Shown here: positions 1 to 13,020 of the stretch, piece by piece
Position numbering within the stretch: position 1 is the stretch's first letter
How the letters are laid out: every line of letters starts with the position of its first letter
Source of the DNA: Mytilus californianus
Taxonomy: Eukaryota; Mollusca; Bivalvia; Mytilida; Mytilidae
DNA length: 64,000 nt
Assembly (NCBI RefSeq): GCF_021869535.1
Contig: NW_026262593.1
Location: 57,029,318-57,093,317, forward strand
Reading direction: 5' to 3'
The notes under the pieces: model-generated
Databases searched by the model: none
What the model was told of the DNA's origin: nothing
What the model saw: the letters and a program-made list of their open reading frames with translations, nothing else
Position numbers and translations under genes: made by a program

Positions 1-1194
1 TCTTATTTTTTTTAACATCTGTTTTTACAGTCTTGAGATATACATGAGTATGTGCATTAGTCCCTTTTCAGGTATAAATTCTTGATTCAGGACTTAAAGT
101 TCTCTAAGCGTCGCATTTATTGTTTTATAATTGATATCTTTTAATTCTTCATGACCTATATCATGTTGATGACGGTCCAAATGCTTATCACGGTCCTTAT
201 CAGTTGCACAATTAAAATATCTTGAAAAATAATGATTTTTTGGTGGAATTATCATATGAAAAGGTTGGGGGAAAATCATTTAAATACATTTTAGTCGACA
301 TCCTGTTGAGACTAAATACATTGAAGAGACATACATGTATGTATACTTTTATTAACACAATCAAAATGAATCAATCAGCCTAAAATTAGTGAAAGATTTC
401 ATTCGGCAATATCGCAAAATCACGAAAAATCTTAACTAGGTGCATTTGCACCAACTTACCACTTTTTTTATCTTTATCAATTTTTGGATTTCTTCTGTAC
501 GCTCAATACATGAATTAGTTTCCTGAATTTTTCCAATTGTAATTTCTATTCCTAGACAAAGACACGCCCCTTTACGTTTCTTTTTAAAACATAATCCATT
601 TACAATAATACTTGCTATTTCAAAACACATCATATGAATTTAATAAACATACTGTTCAACAAAATCATCTTGTTTTTAGCCTAATATTCGACCTACAATC
701 CGGGTTGCCATTAAAAAGTTTGAAATCATATCCAAAATCAAGGTGGTTAGAATTAGCGAACTGTATCTTGACTACAGTGTATTGCATTCTCGTAATCACC
801 ATTATTTCATTATTAATTAATTAATGAGTAAATGCATTGTTAGGGATGCTATTTATTCCATCTAATCATATAATGTCTCAAGAATCAAAATGTTTAACCC
901 TCGTTTTTGACATCAACGCACGTTTTTTATTAATAAACGAACTATAACGTGACCCCAAATCGGTAGTCTCTATCTAGAGATGTGTAGTATTTTTGCTTAC
1001 TCAATCGTTTCAAAATGTGTATCGTGTCACATGAATTATTTGCCTTTGAACAATTATAATATTAGGTCGTAAAGCGTGGTTTATACTATGAGATTATTTC
1101 AATAGAATAACAATACATTCAACATGTACAAATAAATATAGTATCAACAGTAACGAACAAATAGCGCACTGAAAACATAATGCATATCATATAT
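1..1194. other. AT-rich non-genic stretch
   Basis: No exon, RNA gene or recognised repeat could be supported here. Reading frames are short, lack conserved motifs and sit in very AT-rich sequence. It is probably intergenic or intronic DNA. Confidence 0.5.
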
Positions 1195-1725
1195 GGATAT
1201 AAATGTGAATTTCTTATTGCGATAAGGAGCAAATGAAGTAGTGTACCAATATGCAGAAAATTCATATATATATATATGTATATATTTCTTTTCTTTTTTT
1301 TTTAACATTCCACAAATACTATTTATTTGTATCTAATGAGCAGTAACGTAAGTTAACATTAATAAAACTCATAGTTTAGCAACAGAGTAACTAATGTTTT
1401 GATGTATATACAATGGCGCATAATTAAATGAAAAAAGAAACGTAATACATTTTTTAAATACCTTTGCACATACAATTCGTTCAGATGTTTTGAATATGTT
1501 AAATACCAAGTCTTGTTTTTTGGAACCAGTAGATATATTATTTCGTGGAAATATACACATTACCCATGCATCATTCATTCTTTACAATAGGTGCCAAACT
1601 TGCATAATTTCATAAAGTTCTCATTGTGACTGACAAAACTGACTAACAAATACTACATGTAAGTTTGTACACTTTTATTATTAGGATTAACTCTTATGTT
1701 TTGTTGAACTTCAGTTTTCAATTTT
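1195..1725 (+). repeat. Duplicated block, copy 1 (partner at 16605-17125)
   Basis: This block and 16605-17125 share the same order of sequence blocks: TTCTTATTG-GATA near the start, TACATTCCACAA, GTTTTGAATATG-TAAATACCAAG, ATTTCGTGGAAA, ACAATAGGTGCC-AACTTGCAT and GTTTTGTTGAACTTCA at the end. Both copies have many substitutions and indels, so the duplication is old. No coding function is visible in either copy. Confidence 0.6.
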
Positions 1726-2256
1726 TTCAAGCAAATTTAGTCCCACTAAAAGGACATTATATATTGATGCAAAATATGTATCTTTCAATTCTTGTTGTAC
1801 ATTATGGTGTTGTTTTTGAATTATTCTGTCAAGAGAATATAAACGAATTTCATATTTGCTACGTCTAAAACGTAGGTTTAATCCATAATGATATTTATAA
1901 ACAGAGAAAGTGTATGATATCATTTCCTTCATTAGGGATTTGTAAAGAAAATTATCCATCTTCCCCAAGATATTACTATCACAATTGGTGGATGTAAGGC
2001 TATGACACATTGTAATTATTAAAGTGATTTTGTCAATTATGTAATAATGTCTCGGTTCGTTTGTACTTATACCTTTGTTAATTATGGGTTTCTTTGGCTT
2101 TTTTTTTTTGTTTTTTTTTTTTTTTGTGGGAGCGTATTCCTTTCTTATCAATCATGTCAATTATTTGAAATTTATAACTTGCACTGTTATTTGGAAATGT
2201 GGTATTTAAAACGAACGACTGATATATAGTAATATAAACGATTAAAATAGATTTTT
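1726..2256. other. Non-genic stretch with poly-T tract
   Basis: I see no exon or recognised repeat. A poly-T-rich tract at about 2099-2126 produces low-complexity open frames on both strands, which I treat as spurious. Confidence 0.4.
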
Positions 2257-3250
2257 AGCTCACCTGGCCCAATGCGCAAGGTGAGTTTTTCTCATCACTT
2301 GGCGTCCGTCGTCCGTCGTCGTCGTCGTCGTCCGTCGTCATTGTCGTCGCCGTCGTCGTCGTCGTCCGTTAACTTTTACAAAAATCTTCTCCTCTGAAAC
2401 TACTGTGCAAAATTTAATAAAACTTGACAAAATCATAATGAGGGTATCGATTTTACAAAATGTGTCCGATGACCCCGCCTGTCAACCAACATGACCGTCA
2501 TGGCTAAAAATAGAACATAGGGTAAAAATGAAAGTTGTGTCTATTATTTTGAAAACCATTATGAATAGAGAAAATCTGTGAAAAAGCAAATATTTTCAAA
2601 ATGTAGAGCTCTAGCAATTGTCTATTTACGTCAAAATTGTCAGACGACTTCTGATATGAGTTATTGCCATTTAATGAAAAAATTTACAATTGTTTTTTTT
2701 TCTTTATTGCATACTTGTGTTATCTTGAAACTATAATAGATACAGAGAAACATTAAATTGCCTAAAAAGCAAGACAAGTTCTACAAATAAGTTGTCGAAA
2801 TCGTCAGCCGACTCCTTATCAGAGTTATTGCCCTTTGATGATGATTTTTACCATTTTGTTGTGTTTTTGCCTTATATCTTTAAAGTTGAAATAGATAGAT
2901 ATACACTTAAATAATCAAAAATGATAGCGAGACAAGATCTACAATTAAGACAATATAGAGGAAATCGTCCGACGTCTACTTGGAGTTATTGCCGTTTAAA
3001 GACGATTTTTATAATTTTTGGGGGGTTTTGCCTTACATGATTAAAATTATAATAGATGAATAGACACTTTATATCACAAAAATGATCAGAAAGGCAAAAT
3101 CTATTAACAAGTCACATTTCGCTGAGATTGGTAGTAGGCTGTCACTCTTTTTAGGAGTGATTGCCCAGCCCCTTACATAAGGATTTTTTGTTACCGTCTT
3201 TTGTGTTTTAAGCTTAAACTAAGGAAGATAGAAAGAAACTCAACAGAGTA
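2257..3250 (+). repeat. Dispersed bivalve repeat beginning AGCTCACCTGGCCC
   Basis: The block starts TTTTAGCTCACCTGGCCC and continues through a GTC/CGT tract, the phrase AATCTTCTCCTCTGAAACTA, a CATGGCTAAAAATAGAACAT segment and repeated 'GAGTTATTGCC' modules at about 2660, 2830, 2980 and 3160. I recognise this order from a long dispersed repeat common in mussel genomes. Repeated internal modules roughly 150-170 bp apart suggest the element is internally tandem. No ORF is seen. A short remnant of the same start (TTTTTAGCTGACCTGACC) is near 17126. Confidence 0.7.
2301..2367 (+). repeat. GTC/CGT trinucleotide tract
   Basis: An imperfect run of GTC units interrupted by TCC and CGC, inside the dispersed repeat. 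It belongs to the repeat's 5' end rather than being an independent microsatellite. Confidence 0.8.
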
Positions 3251-3559
3251 AATGATCAGCAATACAAGATCAACAAAACAGTTTTTTGTCATGAATTCTT
3301 TTCTCATCTACTATGTTGGAGAGTGTCCTTTGTTAAATATGCACATAGACAAAGATGTGCGACACAGGCCCTTTAGAACCACTAGTTTACGAACAATTCA
3401 TATAATTCGCACAATGAAATGCTTTGATGAAAGATTAAGAAAGAATCGGGTTTTCGGTGGTATTTTGAAGAGATGTTTAAGAAATTGAAGTGTATTTAAA
3501 ACTACTGTACATTCGAATTAACGTCTTAACTGCTTTCCTCTTCTGGAGGTGGCATGTCA

Positions 3560-4030
3560 GTAACTGCTAGTAGTCCTTTGTTAATTTATGTATCATTGTC
3601 ATTTTGCTTTGTTTCTTTTGTTACAAATGTACTTATTCTGACATCGGACTCGGACTCCTTTTGAACTGAGTTTTACTGTGCGTATCGCTGTGTGTTTCTT
3701 TATTCTACATTGGCTAGAGGTATAGAGGGAGGGTTGAGATTTCACAAAACATGTTTAACCCCGCCGCATATTTGCGCCTGTCCCAAGTCAGGAGCTTCTG
3801 ACCTTTGCTAGTCTTGTATGTTTTTTTAATTTTAGTTCATTTATATGTTTTGAAGTTTAGTATGACGTCAATTTTCACTGAACTAGTACACATTTCTATT
3901 TCGGGGCCAGCTGCGGACCATCTCCGGGTGCGGGATTTTCTTGCTGCGTTAAAGACCCATTGGTGGCCTTCGACTGTTATCTGCTCTTTGGCCGGGTTGT
4001 TGTCTCTTTAACATATTCCCCATTTCTATT
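3560..4030 (+). repeat. Dispersed repeat ending GGGTTGTTGTCTCTTT...ATTCCCC
   Basis: The 3' part reads CTCCGGGTGCGGGATTTTC, then GACCCATTGGTGGCC, CTCTTTGGCCGGGTTGTTG and ends near ACATATTCCCC. I recognise this as a common mussel dispersed repeat. A short inverted remnant (GGGGAATGTGTCAAAGAGAC) lies at 31702-31721. Short open frames inside are not conserved genes. Confidence 0.6.
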
Positions 4031-5237
4031 CTCAATTTTATTCTGTAATACTAGAGCTAAAAATACTATTACTATTGATCATAACGAAAGATGTCTCCGT
4101 ATACCATAAAATAAATGACATACATTTGTTTTCGTCTTCCACTGACCATATACAAAAGGAGTTATTTAAATCTCTCTCTTACTGTCTTTTAACTATGCTT
4201 TTGAAATTTACGTTTTTAATTAAACTAGTGTCCATATAAGCATGATAAATGATAATATGTTAATCTGCCGATATTTATGGGAGAAATTTGACCATAAGCT
4301 ATCAATTAACATTGATTTCCTTTATTTTCCTTTTTTTTTGTGTTCCATTTTTCAATTTTTCGCTTATTATACACTAACTGCATACTATATGATTCATTAA
4401 CTTAGTTATTAAGTTGGTATGGGATGTTCACTCGTTTTCTCGGAACAAAACATACCTGTAATTCTATACATTAATTTAAGAGGATAAATAGACAATATAC
4501 AGTCTTGTCTTATATTGCTGAATTTAATTGACGTTGACACGGTCATCATAATTGACTTGGTTCGCTGCTGTAGATGTTTTTTTGAACTTTGAATTGTATA
4601 TTGGAAGAACGGCATTTAAATAAATTAAGAATAAAGGCAAAAATGCGGTTGAAGCATGCTGTCTAAGAACATGATATAGTTTATACGATAGTATATGTAT
4701 GATTTAATCAAATGATATATCAAAGGAATGAAAAAAAACATTAATGAAAATACATTTGTTGTTAAAGGGGCATCAGCTGTCAAATTAATCATCTCCAACT
4801 TGACTCAAATTTTCATATGATTTATAACATGCTCAAACGTTTATCCAAATTACAATAATTCTTAAATAAGCAATTAACAATGCACGGACTCAATAATATA
4901 TATCAGGATTTCGTGTGTATTTTTTAAGGGGTAAACTTTAAGTTCACTTGAATACGGAAAAATGAAATCAAATTATTCACTTGCAAGTCAATAATACATC
5001 TCGATGTTTTTGAGCTTATTTTGACAAATTGGAGCCAAACTGACTGCTTATAACGAATTAATATTTCAAAACTACACTTTTCTTATTGCTTGAAACAAAA
5101 ATATTCGTAATTTGATTTTTTTCTAAAGCCTAGCTAATGTCCGTTTAAAGTCGATCTTACATAAGCACGTAAGAAAAGAGAATACTGCTGCAAATAATTA
5201 AATAAAAGAAAGTATATTTCTATAATGATTGCGATCT

Positions 5238-5318
5238 TGATGATTTGATTTGATTTGATTTTGATTTTTGGTGTTTTAACGCCACTTTTAAGTACCGCTT
5301 TTGGGCTATTTCGTGGCG
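5238..5318 (+). repeat. Short dispersed-repeat fragment with GATTT tandem start
   Basis: A run of TTTGAT units is followed by TTTTTGGTGTTTTAACGCCA and CCGCTTTTGGGCTATTTCGT. This combination recurs in bivalve sequence from memory. It is too short to classify. Confidence 0.4.
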
Positions 5319-6279
5319 ATCTTGATGAAAAATGAGAGTTTTAAGTGTTATTTTATACAGGTATTTCAAGGCTTGCAGTTGTCACAAGTTGATACGAATA
5401 AATTAAACCTTAAAAGATAAATCGAGAATTTTAAATGATTCATCTTTGTCTGTAGTATCAAATAACAGTATTAAAGTGTTCATCTTAGTATACACCTGCG
5501 CTTGATAGTTCTTCTCCTGTAAGTGCTGTTACTTAGCGACTGTGTTGACAGTAAGTGGGACGATTGATTTCAAGGGGATATGAAAACCTATAAGTTGAAA
5601 ACAAACTTAAATACAATGGCATAAACATATAAACAACAAACAAGCAAACGATAATAGACAAAGAACAACATAGAAAACTAATTCAAAATTAAAAAAAATA
5701 AGTTAAGATATAAGTGTAACGACGTAACATGCCATTGTTTCACGGATCGAAACGAAAACTGCAATCGTAATGGTGTTTTTTGTTTTGTTTTTTTTTTTTC
5801 TTTCTTTTTTTATTGGGTGTTATTTTGTTGTTGTTTTTTTTTTTAAATTGAACAGATTGATAGTGCTTTTTGAAGACAAAATCCTGACAATTGCACTAAA
5901 ATAAACAATATTTACTAAAAATTGCGCTTATCGCCTACCTGTATTTTATTAAAAAAAACATCATTGAACTTTTGAGACAACCATTGAGCAGGAGCATAAC
6001 TTGACACTTTTACACATAACAGTGTTATTTAGGTTTTAGTACACAACTTTTAATGGAATAGAAGGATTTGTTATATATGTAGTTAAACAAAATCATTAAC
6101 TTGTTCGATTGTAAATAACCATGTATGACTGATTTCAAGTGACGGCCAAGGTTCAGAATGGCAATATGTTAAAGATGGGGTACAGATCTTAATTATTCCT
6201 CTAAAAGTGTTCAGTCAATTTGCAAAACTAAATAAAAATCATTTTAAAAATCGAAATTTTTATTTTACTTACAAAAGGA

Positions 6280-6590
6280 AATGAGTTTTAATTGCTAATG
6301 TGACAATCAATCACTAGCGTTTAAATGCAGTAAGTAAATATAGGTCATCCTAAGGCCGTCAACAATAAGCAAAGCCAATATCTCATACTAATTATCAGCC
6401 ATGAAAGGCCTGACATGATACAACGTGAAGAACTGTGATCGAGAAAATTAAGACCTGATTTATGAAAAAACAATTAAACATAAAAAATATGATAAACGGT
6501 AATGAACGACTGAATAACATGCTTCTGACTTGGAATAGGCACAAATGAAGTGTTGTGGTGTTAAACATGTTGGTGATCATCATCATAGTC
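6280..6590 (+). repeat. Old copy of the ~320-bp GATGTGGTATGA family
   Basis: Shares the ordered blocks TGCTAATGTGACAATC, ATATAGGTCATC, TCAACAATAAGCAAA, TATCAGCCAT-AAAGGCC and CTGACTTGGAATAGGCACA with younger family copies at 7018, 13278 and 27372, but is heavily diverged. Its direct homologue in the duplicated block is at 10828-11140, so the insertion predates the duplication. Confidence 0.6.
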
Positions 6591-7017
6591 TTGACGGTAA
6601 CAGGAAGACTTATTAAAAGTTATCAATAGTTGTTTTATATATACTTCAAATGCAAAGGTTATGATGCGTGAATATCAATATTTCATAACAATCTAGAGGC
6701 ATTGTTTCCATGAAGTCTTTAGTGTTTAAGTTTCAGTACTAATGTTAACCAATACATATAGGTAAGAAGTAGTAAATACCAGGATATTAATAAATCCTTA
6801 GTATAGAAATGGGATTGGTTGTAAGGATGAATGACATATTTTAAGAAGTTGTATATCAGTGGCATTACAATTTATGTAAATGGCTTGTTTATCAAGTGTC
6901 AATAAAACGCAATGAACTGTTTTGCCCTTCAAGAGTAAATAAATCGTTTATGTAGGATGTGGCCAAAGATAAATGAATGCATTCATATTTAAAAGCAAAT
7001 GGATTAAAAAGTATAAA

Positions 7018-7345
7018 AAAGAAGATGTGTGTGGTATGATTGCCAATGAGACAACTCTTCAAAAGAGACTAAAATGACACAAAAATTAACAAAATATAGG
7101 TCACCATACGGCCTTTAACAATGAGTAAAACCCATACCGCATAGTCGTCAATAAAAGACCCCGAAATGACAAATGTAAAACAATTCAAACGAAAAAACTA
7201 ACGGCCTCATTTAAGTACAAAATAATGAACGAAAAACAAATATGTAACACAGCAACAAACGACAACCACTGAATTTAAGGCTCCTGACTTGGAACAGGCA
7301 CATACAGAATGTGGCGGGGTTAAGCATGTTAGCAGGCGCCAAACT
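7018..7345 (+). repeat. ~320-bp dispersed repeat (GATGTGGTATGA family)
   Basis: Starts AGAAGATGTGTGTGGTATGA, continues ATTGCCAATGAGACAACTCT, GGTCACCATACGGCC, AAAGACCCCGAAATGACA and GACAACCACTGAA, and ends in CATACAGAATGTGGCGGGGTTAAGCATGTTAGCAGG. At least seven further copies are in this window in both orientations. It encodes no protein; the class (SINE-like or MITE-like) cannot be settled from these copies. Confidence 0.75.
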
Positions 7346-7772
7346 CTAAATGCCTAAATTCAACAAGTTCGGTTTCAAAACATGCAGTATATGTTTCCTT
7401 TGCTAAACTTTAAAAAAACAAGGTTCTGTTCAACTTCAACTGCATGTGCACATAATCAGATACTGTACAAGGCATGTATATTGCGAACAATAGGGAATCA
7501 ACAAAAAAACCTGCCCATCACAATAAATGCTAAAACGCTTCACAGTGTCGGTGGTATTTCGAAGATATATTTAAGAATTTGAAGTGTATTTAAAACCACT
7601 GTAAATTCGAAATTAACGTCTTAACTCCTGTATTACTAGAACTTAAAATACTATAACGATTGATCATAACGAAAGATGTCTTTAGATGCAGTATACTCCA
7701 TTTACCATAAATTAAATGACAAAATAAAAAAAACAAAACAAAACGGTTGTTTTTTGAGTGTTTTTTTTTTTT

Positions 7773-7788
7773 GGGGGGGGGGGGGGGG
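7773..7788 (+). repeat. Poly-G run
   Basis: Sixteen consecutive G residues directly after a T run, followed by AGTGGGG. Such runs are prone to length error in assembly. Confidence 0.9.
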
Positions 7789-10137
7789 AGTGGGGTTTGT
7801 ATTATTTTTTTTTTATTGCGAAACAAATCACACACATTTGTTTTCGTCTTCCAAAGAACATTTATAAAAGGGACATATCTAAATCTGACTCTTACTATGC
7901 TTTTGAAATTTACGCTTTTTATTAAACAAATGTCTATTATGTTAATCTGCCGATATATATGCGAAAAATTTGACCAATAGCTATCAATCAACATTGACAT
8001 TCTTTATTTTCATTATCTTGTGTTCCAATTTTTAATTGTTCGCTTATTATACGGTAACTGCATGTTTTATGATTCTTGAACTATGTTATTAGGTTATTCT
8101 GGGATGTTTAATCGTTTTCTCAGAATAAAACATAACTTTAATTATATACATAAATTTAAAAGGATAAATAGACAATGTACTCGTCTTAAATTGTTGAATT
8201 GAATTGACGTTGATATTGGTAACCGTAAATGACTTGGGTCGCTGCTGTCAATGTTTATTTGAACTTTGACATGTATATTGGATGAACGGCATTTGAATAC
8301 ATTAAGAATGAAAAACTGTTAATGAAATCCATTTGTTGTTGAAGGGGCATTAGCTGTCAAATAATATTCACCGATTTGACTCAAACTCTCTCATTTGATA
8401 TGTAAGATACTAAAACGTTTATCAAAATTATAAAATAGAAAAAGCAATTAACTATGTACGGACTCGATAATATATATCAGTATTTCGTGTGTATTTAGTT
8501 TAAGGGGTTATATTGAATACGGATTCACATGAAGTCGAATTATTCACTTGCAAGTCAATAAAACATCAGCGTGGTTTTGAGCTTATTTTGAAAAATTTGG
8601 GAAAAACTGACTGCTTATACAATACAATAAAATACAATGCAATACAAAGATGTTTGTAATAGTGACATTGTGTATGACAAAAATATGTACAATATCGAAA
8701 TATTTCAATTAAATTACACCCGCCCCATTTGACCTGTAAGTCACTATAAATAGATACTAGTATTAATCTAGGTTGATTACAGGAATTTTATATACCTGTT
8801 AACTGCGTTTTGTTAATGACTGTTCTAAGTATCGAGCTGTTCTTTGAGGATATTCAGACTTTAAAAAAAAATAGATTTTCACTGTTATCCAGTTTCAATA
8901 CGGTTTCACTAAGTCTAGAGAATAATTGATTGTGTAGTCCACTGTCAAATTGGTATTCAACCATAAAGTTTAGTTCATTTTAAACGTGTCCGGAGTCACA
9001 TATTCTGCAAATTCGTTGTTATTCTTGCTTACAAACAATACGTCCTGTTTGCAATGTTAGTGGGAGAATAACACATCTAAATTGTGCCAGTACCGATCTT
9101 TCACTACGTTTAAAATTGAGTTTGATTTTTTTTTCTGTTGAAAATGTAGATTTAAAGGTTATATATGTATGCAGTTTTGGAAAGTTAGATAGATGTGTAT
9201 GCCATTCTGTTGCACATAAACGATTGTTTCTAACACTGTTAACATCACATTTTAGCATTTATAACAAAATATTTTTTTTCAAAATTCCGATACTATTATT
9301 GTAGCTGATGTCCCTTTAAAGCCGATATCAAATGACAGTTTTAAATTGTTCATCTTGGTATACCCCTGCGCTTTATAAATTCAGATCCTGATAAATCTGT
9401 TACTTTGCGACTTGTGTTGCTTTAAATAAAGGCAACAGTAGTATACCGGTGTTCAATAGTCATAAATCGATTGAGAGAAAACAAATTCGGGTTACAAACT
9501 AAAACCGAGTGAAACACATCAACGTTTGACAATTGATTCCAAGGGGATATGCAAACTCATGAGTCGAAAACAAACTGCAAGGCAATGGCATACAAATACG
9601 AACAGACAAACAACATTATACAAAGTACAACATAGAAAACTAATTCAAAAATTTAAAAAATGTAAAGTAAATAAGCATACAAGTTAAACGATATAACATG
9701 CCTTTTGTTTCACGGATCGAAATGAAAACTACAATTGTAATGCTGTTTTATTTTGGTTTGGGATTTCTTTTGTTTTTTTTTTTTTTGGAGGGGGGGAGGG
9801 GTAGTAATATATATTTTTTATTTCCTATAATTGAACAGATTGATAGTGCTTTTTGTAGACAATTGTACTAAAAATGAACAACATTTACTTACAATCTAGC
9901 TTATCGCCCACCTGTTTTTCATTTAGATATTGATACTTTTACATATAACGGTATTTTTTAGGTTTTAGTATATAACTTTTAAAGGAAGTAAAAACATTTG
10001 TCATGCATACAGTGAAACAAAATCCTCAACTTGTTCGATTATAAACAACTATGTATAACTGATTTCATGTGACGACTAAGGTTCGGAATGGCAGTATGTT
10101 TAAGATGGTGTCAAGATCTTGCTGATTCCTTTTAGAC

Positions 10138-10450
10138 ATGTTGATAGACATACTAAGATGTGGTGTGAGTGCCAATGAGACAACTCTCAATTCAAGTCAC
10201 AATTTGTAAAGGTAAACCATTATAGGTCAAAGCACAGCCTTCAACACGGAGCAATTGCTTACACCGAACAGCAAGCTATAAAGGGCACACAGAATGACTA
10301 GTGTAAAACCATTCAAACATACAAAAAACGAGAAACGAGAAACACTTATGAACCACATCAACAAACGACAACCACTGAACAACAGGTTCCTGACTTAGGA
10401 CAGGTGAAAACAAATGCAACGGGTTTAAACGTTGAACAAAAGTGTAACAT
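10138..10450 (+). repeat. ~320-bp dispersed repeat (GATGTGGTATGA family)
   Basis: Contains CTAAGATGTGGTGTGAGTGC, CAATGAGACAACTCTC, CATTATAGGTCAAAGCACAG and GACAACCACTGAACAACAGG. It lies inside duplication copy 2 and has no counterpart at the equivalent place in copy 1, so it inserted after the duplication. Confidence 0.7.
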
Positions 10451-10827
10451 CTCACAATAAAAGATACACTATAAAATGTCAATTGAAATGGCTTAACTCA
10501 ATCAAATGACATATTAACAAAAACAAGTACACATACACTGAACGAATTAATATGATCTATTACACAATGCAAATACAAAATGATTAAAAAAGGGGGTGAG
10601 ATGTAAAACAATATCAGAAAGACAACTATAACCTTGGACAGAATGTCGTTAAATACAATAATGTACACAAGTAAATAAAAATAATTCTATTGTTAGGAGC
10701 ACATGGAGTACGGAAATATGTTTTACAAGATAAATAAATCTTTTGTTCATGTTAAATCAACTTGCAAAACTACATAAAAATCACTTTAAAAATTGAGATT
10801 ATTATTTTACTTGGAAAAGGAAATAAG

Positions 10828-11140
10828 GTATGATTGCTAATGTGACAATCAATCAACAGAGTTTAAATGCAGTAAGCAACTATATGTCATCGTATGGTCT
10901 TCAACAATAAGCAAAACTAAAAGCTTATACTAGTTATCAGCCATCAAAGGCCTGACAATGTAAAGAATTGTGAACGAGAAAACAAGACCTGATTTATATC
11001 AAATTAATTAAACGTAATCGAATATGATAAACCGTAATAAAGGACTGAATTACATGCTCCTGACTTGAAATAGGCACATGGCACTCATACCACATCTTCT
11101 TATATCTACATATGTAGTGTTGCGGTGTTAAACATGTTGA
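10828..11140 (+). repeat. Old copy of the ~320-bp GATGTGGTATGA family
   Basis: Homologous to 6280-6590 in the first duplication copy, with TGCTAATGTGACAATCAATC, TATCAGCCATCAAAGGCC and CTGACTTGAAATAGGCACA. A small inverted end of a younger copy (CTCATACCACATCTTCTTAT) sits at about 11085-11104. Confidence 0.55.
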
Positions 11141-11575
11141 TGATCATCAACATGATATTAACGGTAACGGTAAGGCTTGTTAAAGGTTATCAATAGTCGT
11201 TTTTATAAACTTCAAATGCTTAGGCAACGATGCGTCAATATCAATATTTTTAAACCATTCTAGAAGCCTTGTTTCAATAAAGTCTACAGTGTTTAAGTGT
11301 TAGTACTAATGTTACATATATGTAAGAAGTAGTATATACCAGGAAATCTATTAATCCTTAGTAATAGAAAATGGGATTGGTTGTACGAATAAATAACATA
11401 TGGTAAATAGTTGTATTTCAGTGGCATTGACGAGCGTAAATGGCTTGTTTATCAAATGTCAAATAAAACGCAATGATGAACTGTTTTGCCCTGCAAGAGT
11501 AAATAAACCGTTTATGTAGCATGTGGCAAAATATAAATAGCATGTCGTTATATCTAAAAGCAAATGGACTATAGT

Positions 11576-12825
11576 CTGGCTCATCGGGTCCTGTCCGCCT
11601 AAAACACAACTTTTTCACCCCTAGGATTTAAATAATTTGACCTAAAAATTACATTCGATAACTGTCCCTCCATTCAATTAAACTTTATTTATTTACTAAC
11701 CGCTCCATTGGTCATCATGTACCGCCCACTTTCCAATCCTTACCGATGTTCAACATTGTTATGCCGGCCATTTTCCATCTCCTGGTAACATCAGGGAGTC
11801 GTTGTTTTTTTTTTCGCTTCGACAGTTTCCGCTATTTCCGTGACATTCCGTCAACCAATCAGCGAAACCGTTAATTTCCGTCTTCTTCGCGCGGTTTCTG
11901 TAGCCGACTAGCCCATCACAAATCAGAGACAGTATGCATGTTCACAGAAAGTTGATATTCTCTCTCTCTTTCTCTCTCTCTTTGATGTTTCTGCAGACAA
12001 AATCAATTCGCTAAATTAATGTAAATAGTCCGACATTAAACTCTCTCTTATAAAACTTTTAGCATAAAAATTTAATTGCACGAAATTCATGTCAAAAATG
12101 TATGTTTAATATTATTCTCATCACTTTTGCGGATGACCTTAATAATATTTGCCTGTAAAAGGATTTTTTGATAAATTCTATATATTGTAGATTTCGTTCT
12201 ATTTATAAACACTTTAAAATTTCTAGCATAAAATGTTATTTTTCGCGACGTCAAACTATATCGGGAAAAGATGCATTTTTTCAATTTTTTTTACCATTAG
12301 CTAAAAAACGAGCACATCTTTTATAAAATGATATTTGGCTTGATACTATATGAAGATTATTCGTCCCAACTTTGATGAAAAAATCAACGAAGTTTTTTTA
12401 TAAACTAGATAAATATGCAGCAAAAAATGCCGTTTTTTTTTTCTAAAATCAATTTATTAATAAAAATGAATTATTTTAAAACAAAGAATTGATACACAAA
12501 TGTAAAGTCTAATTTTGTAACGAAGATATTCCAAATCTCTTTACCGAAATCAGCATATTTTAATCTTTTGAAACAGAAAAGTTAAGAATGTCTGTTCAAA
12601 GGACAGAAATGTCCAAGAAATCGAAAATTTTAAGTAAATGTCGAAAATTTCTATCCCATTTATCTTTTAAATTAAGCAGATAAAGATATTTTTTTTTATT
12701 ACATTTGAAATTGATTTGGTAAAAAATAGCTTGTATGCAAACTTTCGTTAAAAAATCACTGTTGGATTAAAAGTGTATCATATGCCCGTAATTGCTGGTA
12801 TAAGTCATCGTCAGATGTATGAGGG
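11576..12825. other. Non-genic stretch with short CT tract
   Basis: No exon or named repeat could be supported. A CT-rich simple tract lies at about 11960-11982. The part at 11810-11930 is locally GC-richer, with CCGT motifs and CCAATCAGCG, but no linked coding exon was found. Confidence 0.4.
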
Positions 12826-12829
12826 TCTG

Positions 12830-13020
12830 GATTGGGGATCTTTATTTCTGTATTCTATTATTTTTTTAGGCCATTTTTCTCTATTCTTTATACTTTTAGC
12901 CCATTATTCTTTATTCCTTATATTTTAGTACCTCATCATTCTCTATTATTTATTTGTTGGTCATTTTCTCTGTCCTTTATATTTTTTTGTCAATTATTCT
13001 TTATTCTGTAAACCCCCATC
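12830..13020 (+). repeat. Minisatellite of ~37-bp TATTCTTTAT units
   Basis: Four to five degenerate units share a core of TTATTCTTTATTC followed by a T-rich spacer and a CC/GGCC/GTC element. The array closes with TTTATTCTGTAAACCCCCAT. I recall this array type from bivalve genomes; it is non-coding. Confidence 0.7.

Larger units (their letters stand above)
3455..7010 (+). repeat. Large direct duplication, copy 1 (partner at 7545-11575)
   Basis: Matching landmarks occur in the same order in both blocks: GGTGGTATTT-GAAGA at 3457 and 7550, GATCATAACGAAAGATGTCT at 4077 and 7662, TTAATCTGCCGATAT at 4260 and 7940, AATTATTCACTTGCAAGTCA at 4971 and 8539, TTTCACGGATCGAAA at 5738 and 9710, and TTTATGTAG-ATGTGGC at 6950 and 11512. 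The copies have diverged by many indels. Copy 1 carries an extra dispersed repeat (3560-4030) absent from copy 2, so that insertion is probably younger than the duplication. No gene is visible in either copy. Confidence 0.75.
7545..11575 (+). repeat. Large direct duplication, copy 2 (partner at 3455-7010)
   Basis: Second copy of the block described at 3455-7010, with the same landmarks in the same order. It differs by the absence of the 3560-4030 insertion and by gaining a GATGTGGTATGA repeat copy at 10138-10450, plus T-rich and G-rich tract expansions near 7750-7810 and 9770-9800. No gene is visible. Confidence 0.75.

Noticed and set aside
1711..2151. Minus-strand ORF of 146 residues
   Set aside because: The start is a lysine run from a poly-T tract and no domain is visible.
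7590..8000. Minus-strand ORF with poly-Pro and Lys runs
   Set aside because: It is read through the T-rich and G-rich homopolymer tract and is not conserved in the duplicate copy.
11810..11930. Possible CpG-rich promoter
   Set aside because: Only slightly GC-richer than its surroundings, no linked first exon was found, and it may be part of an unrecognised repeat.
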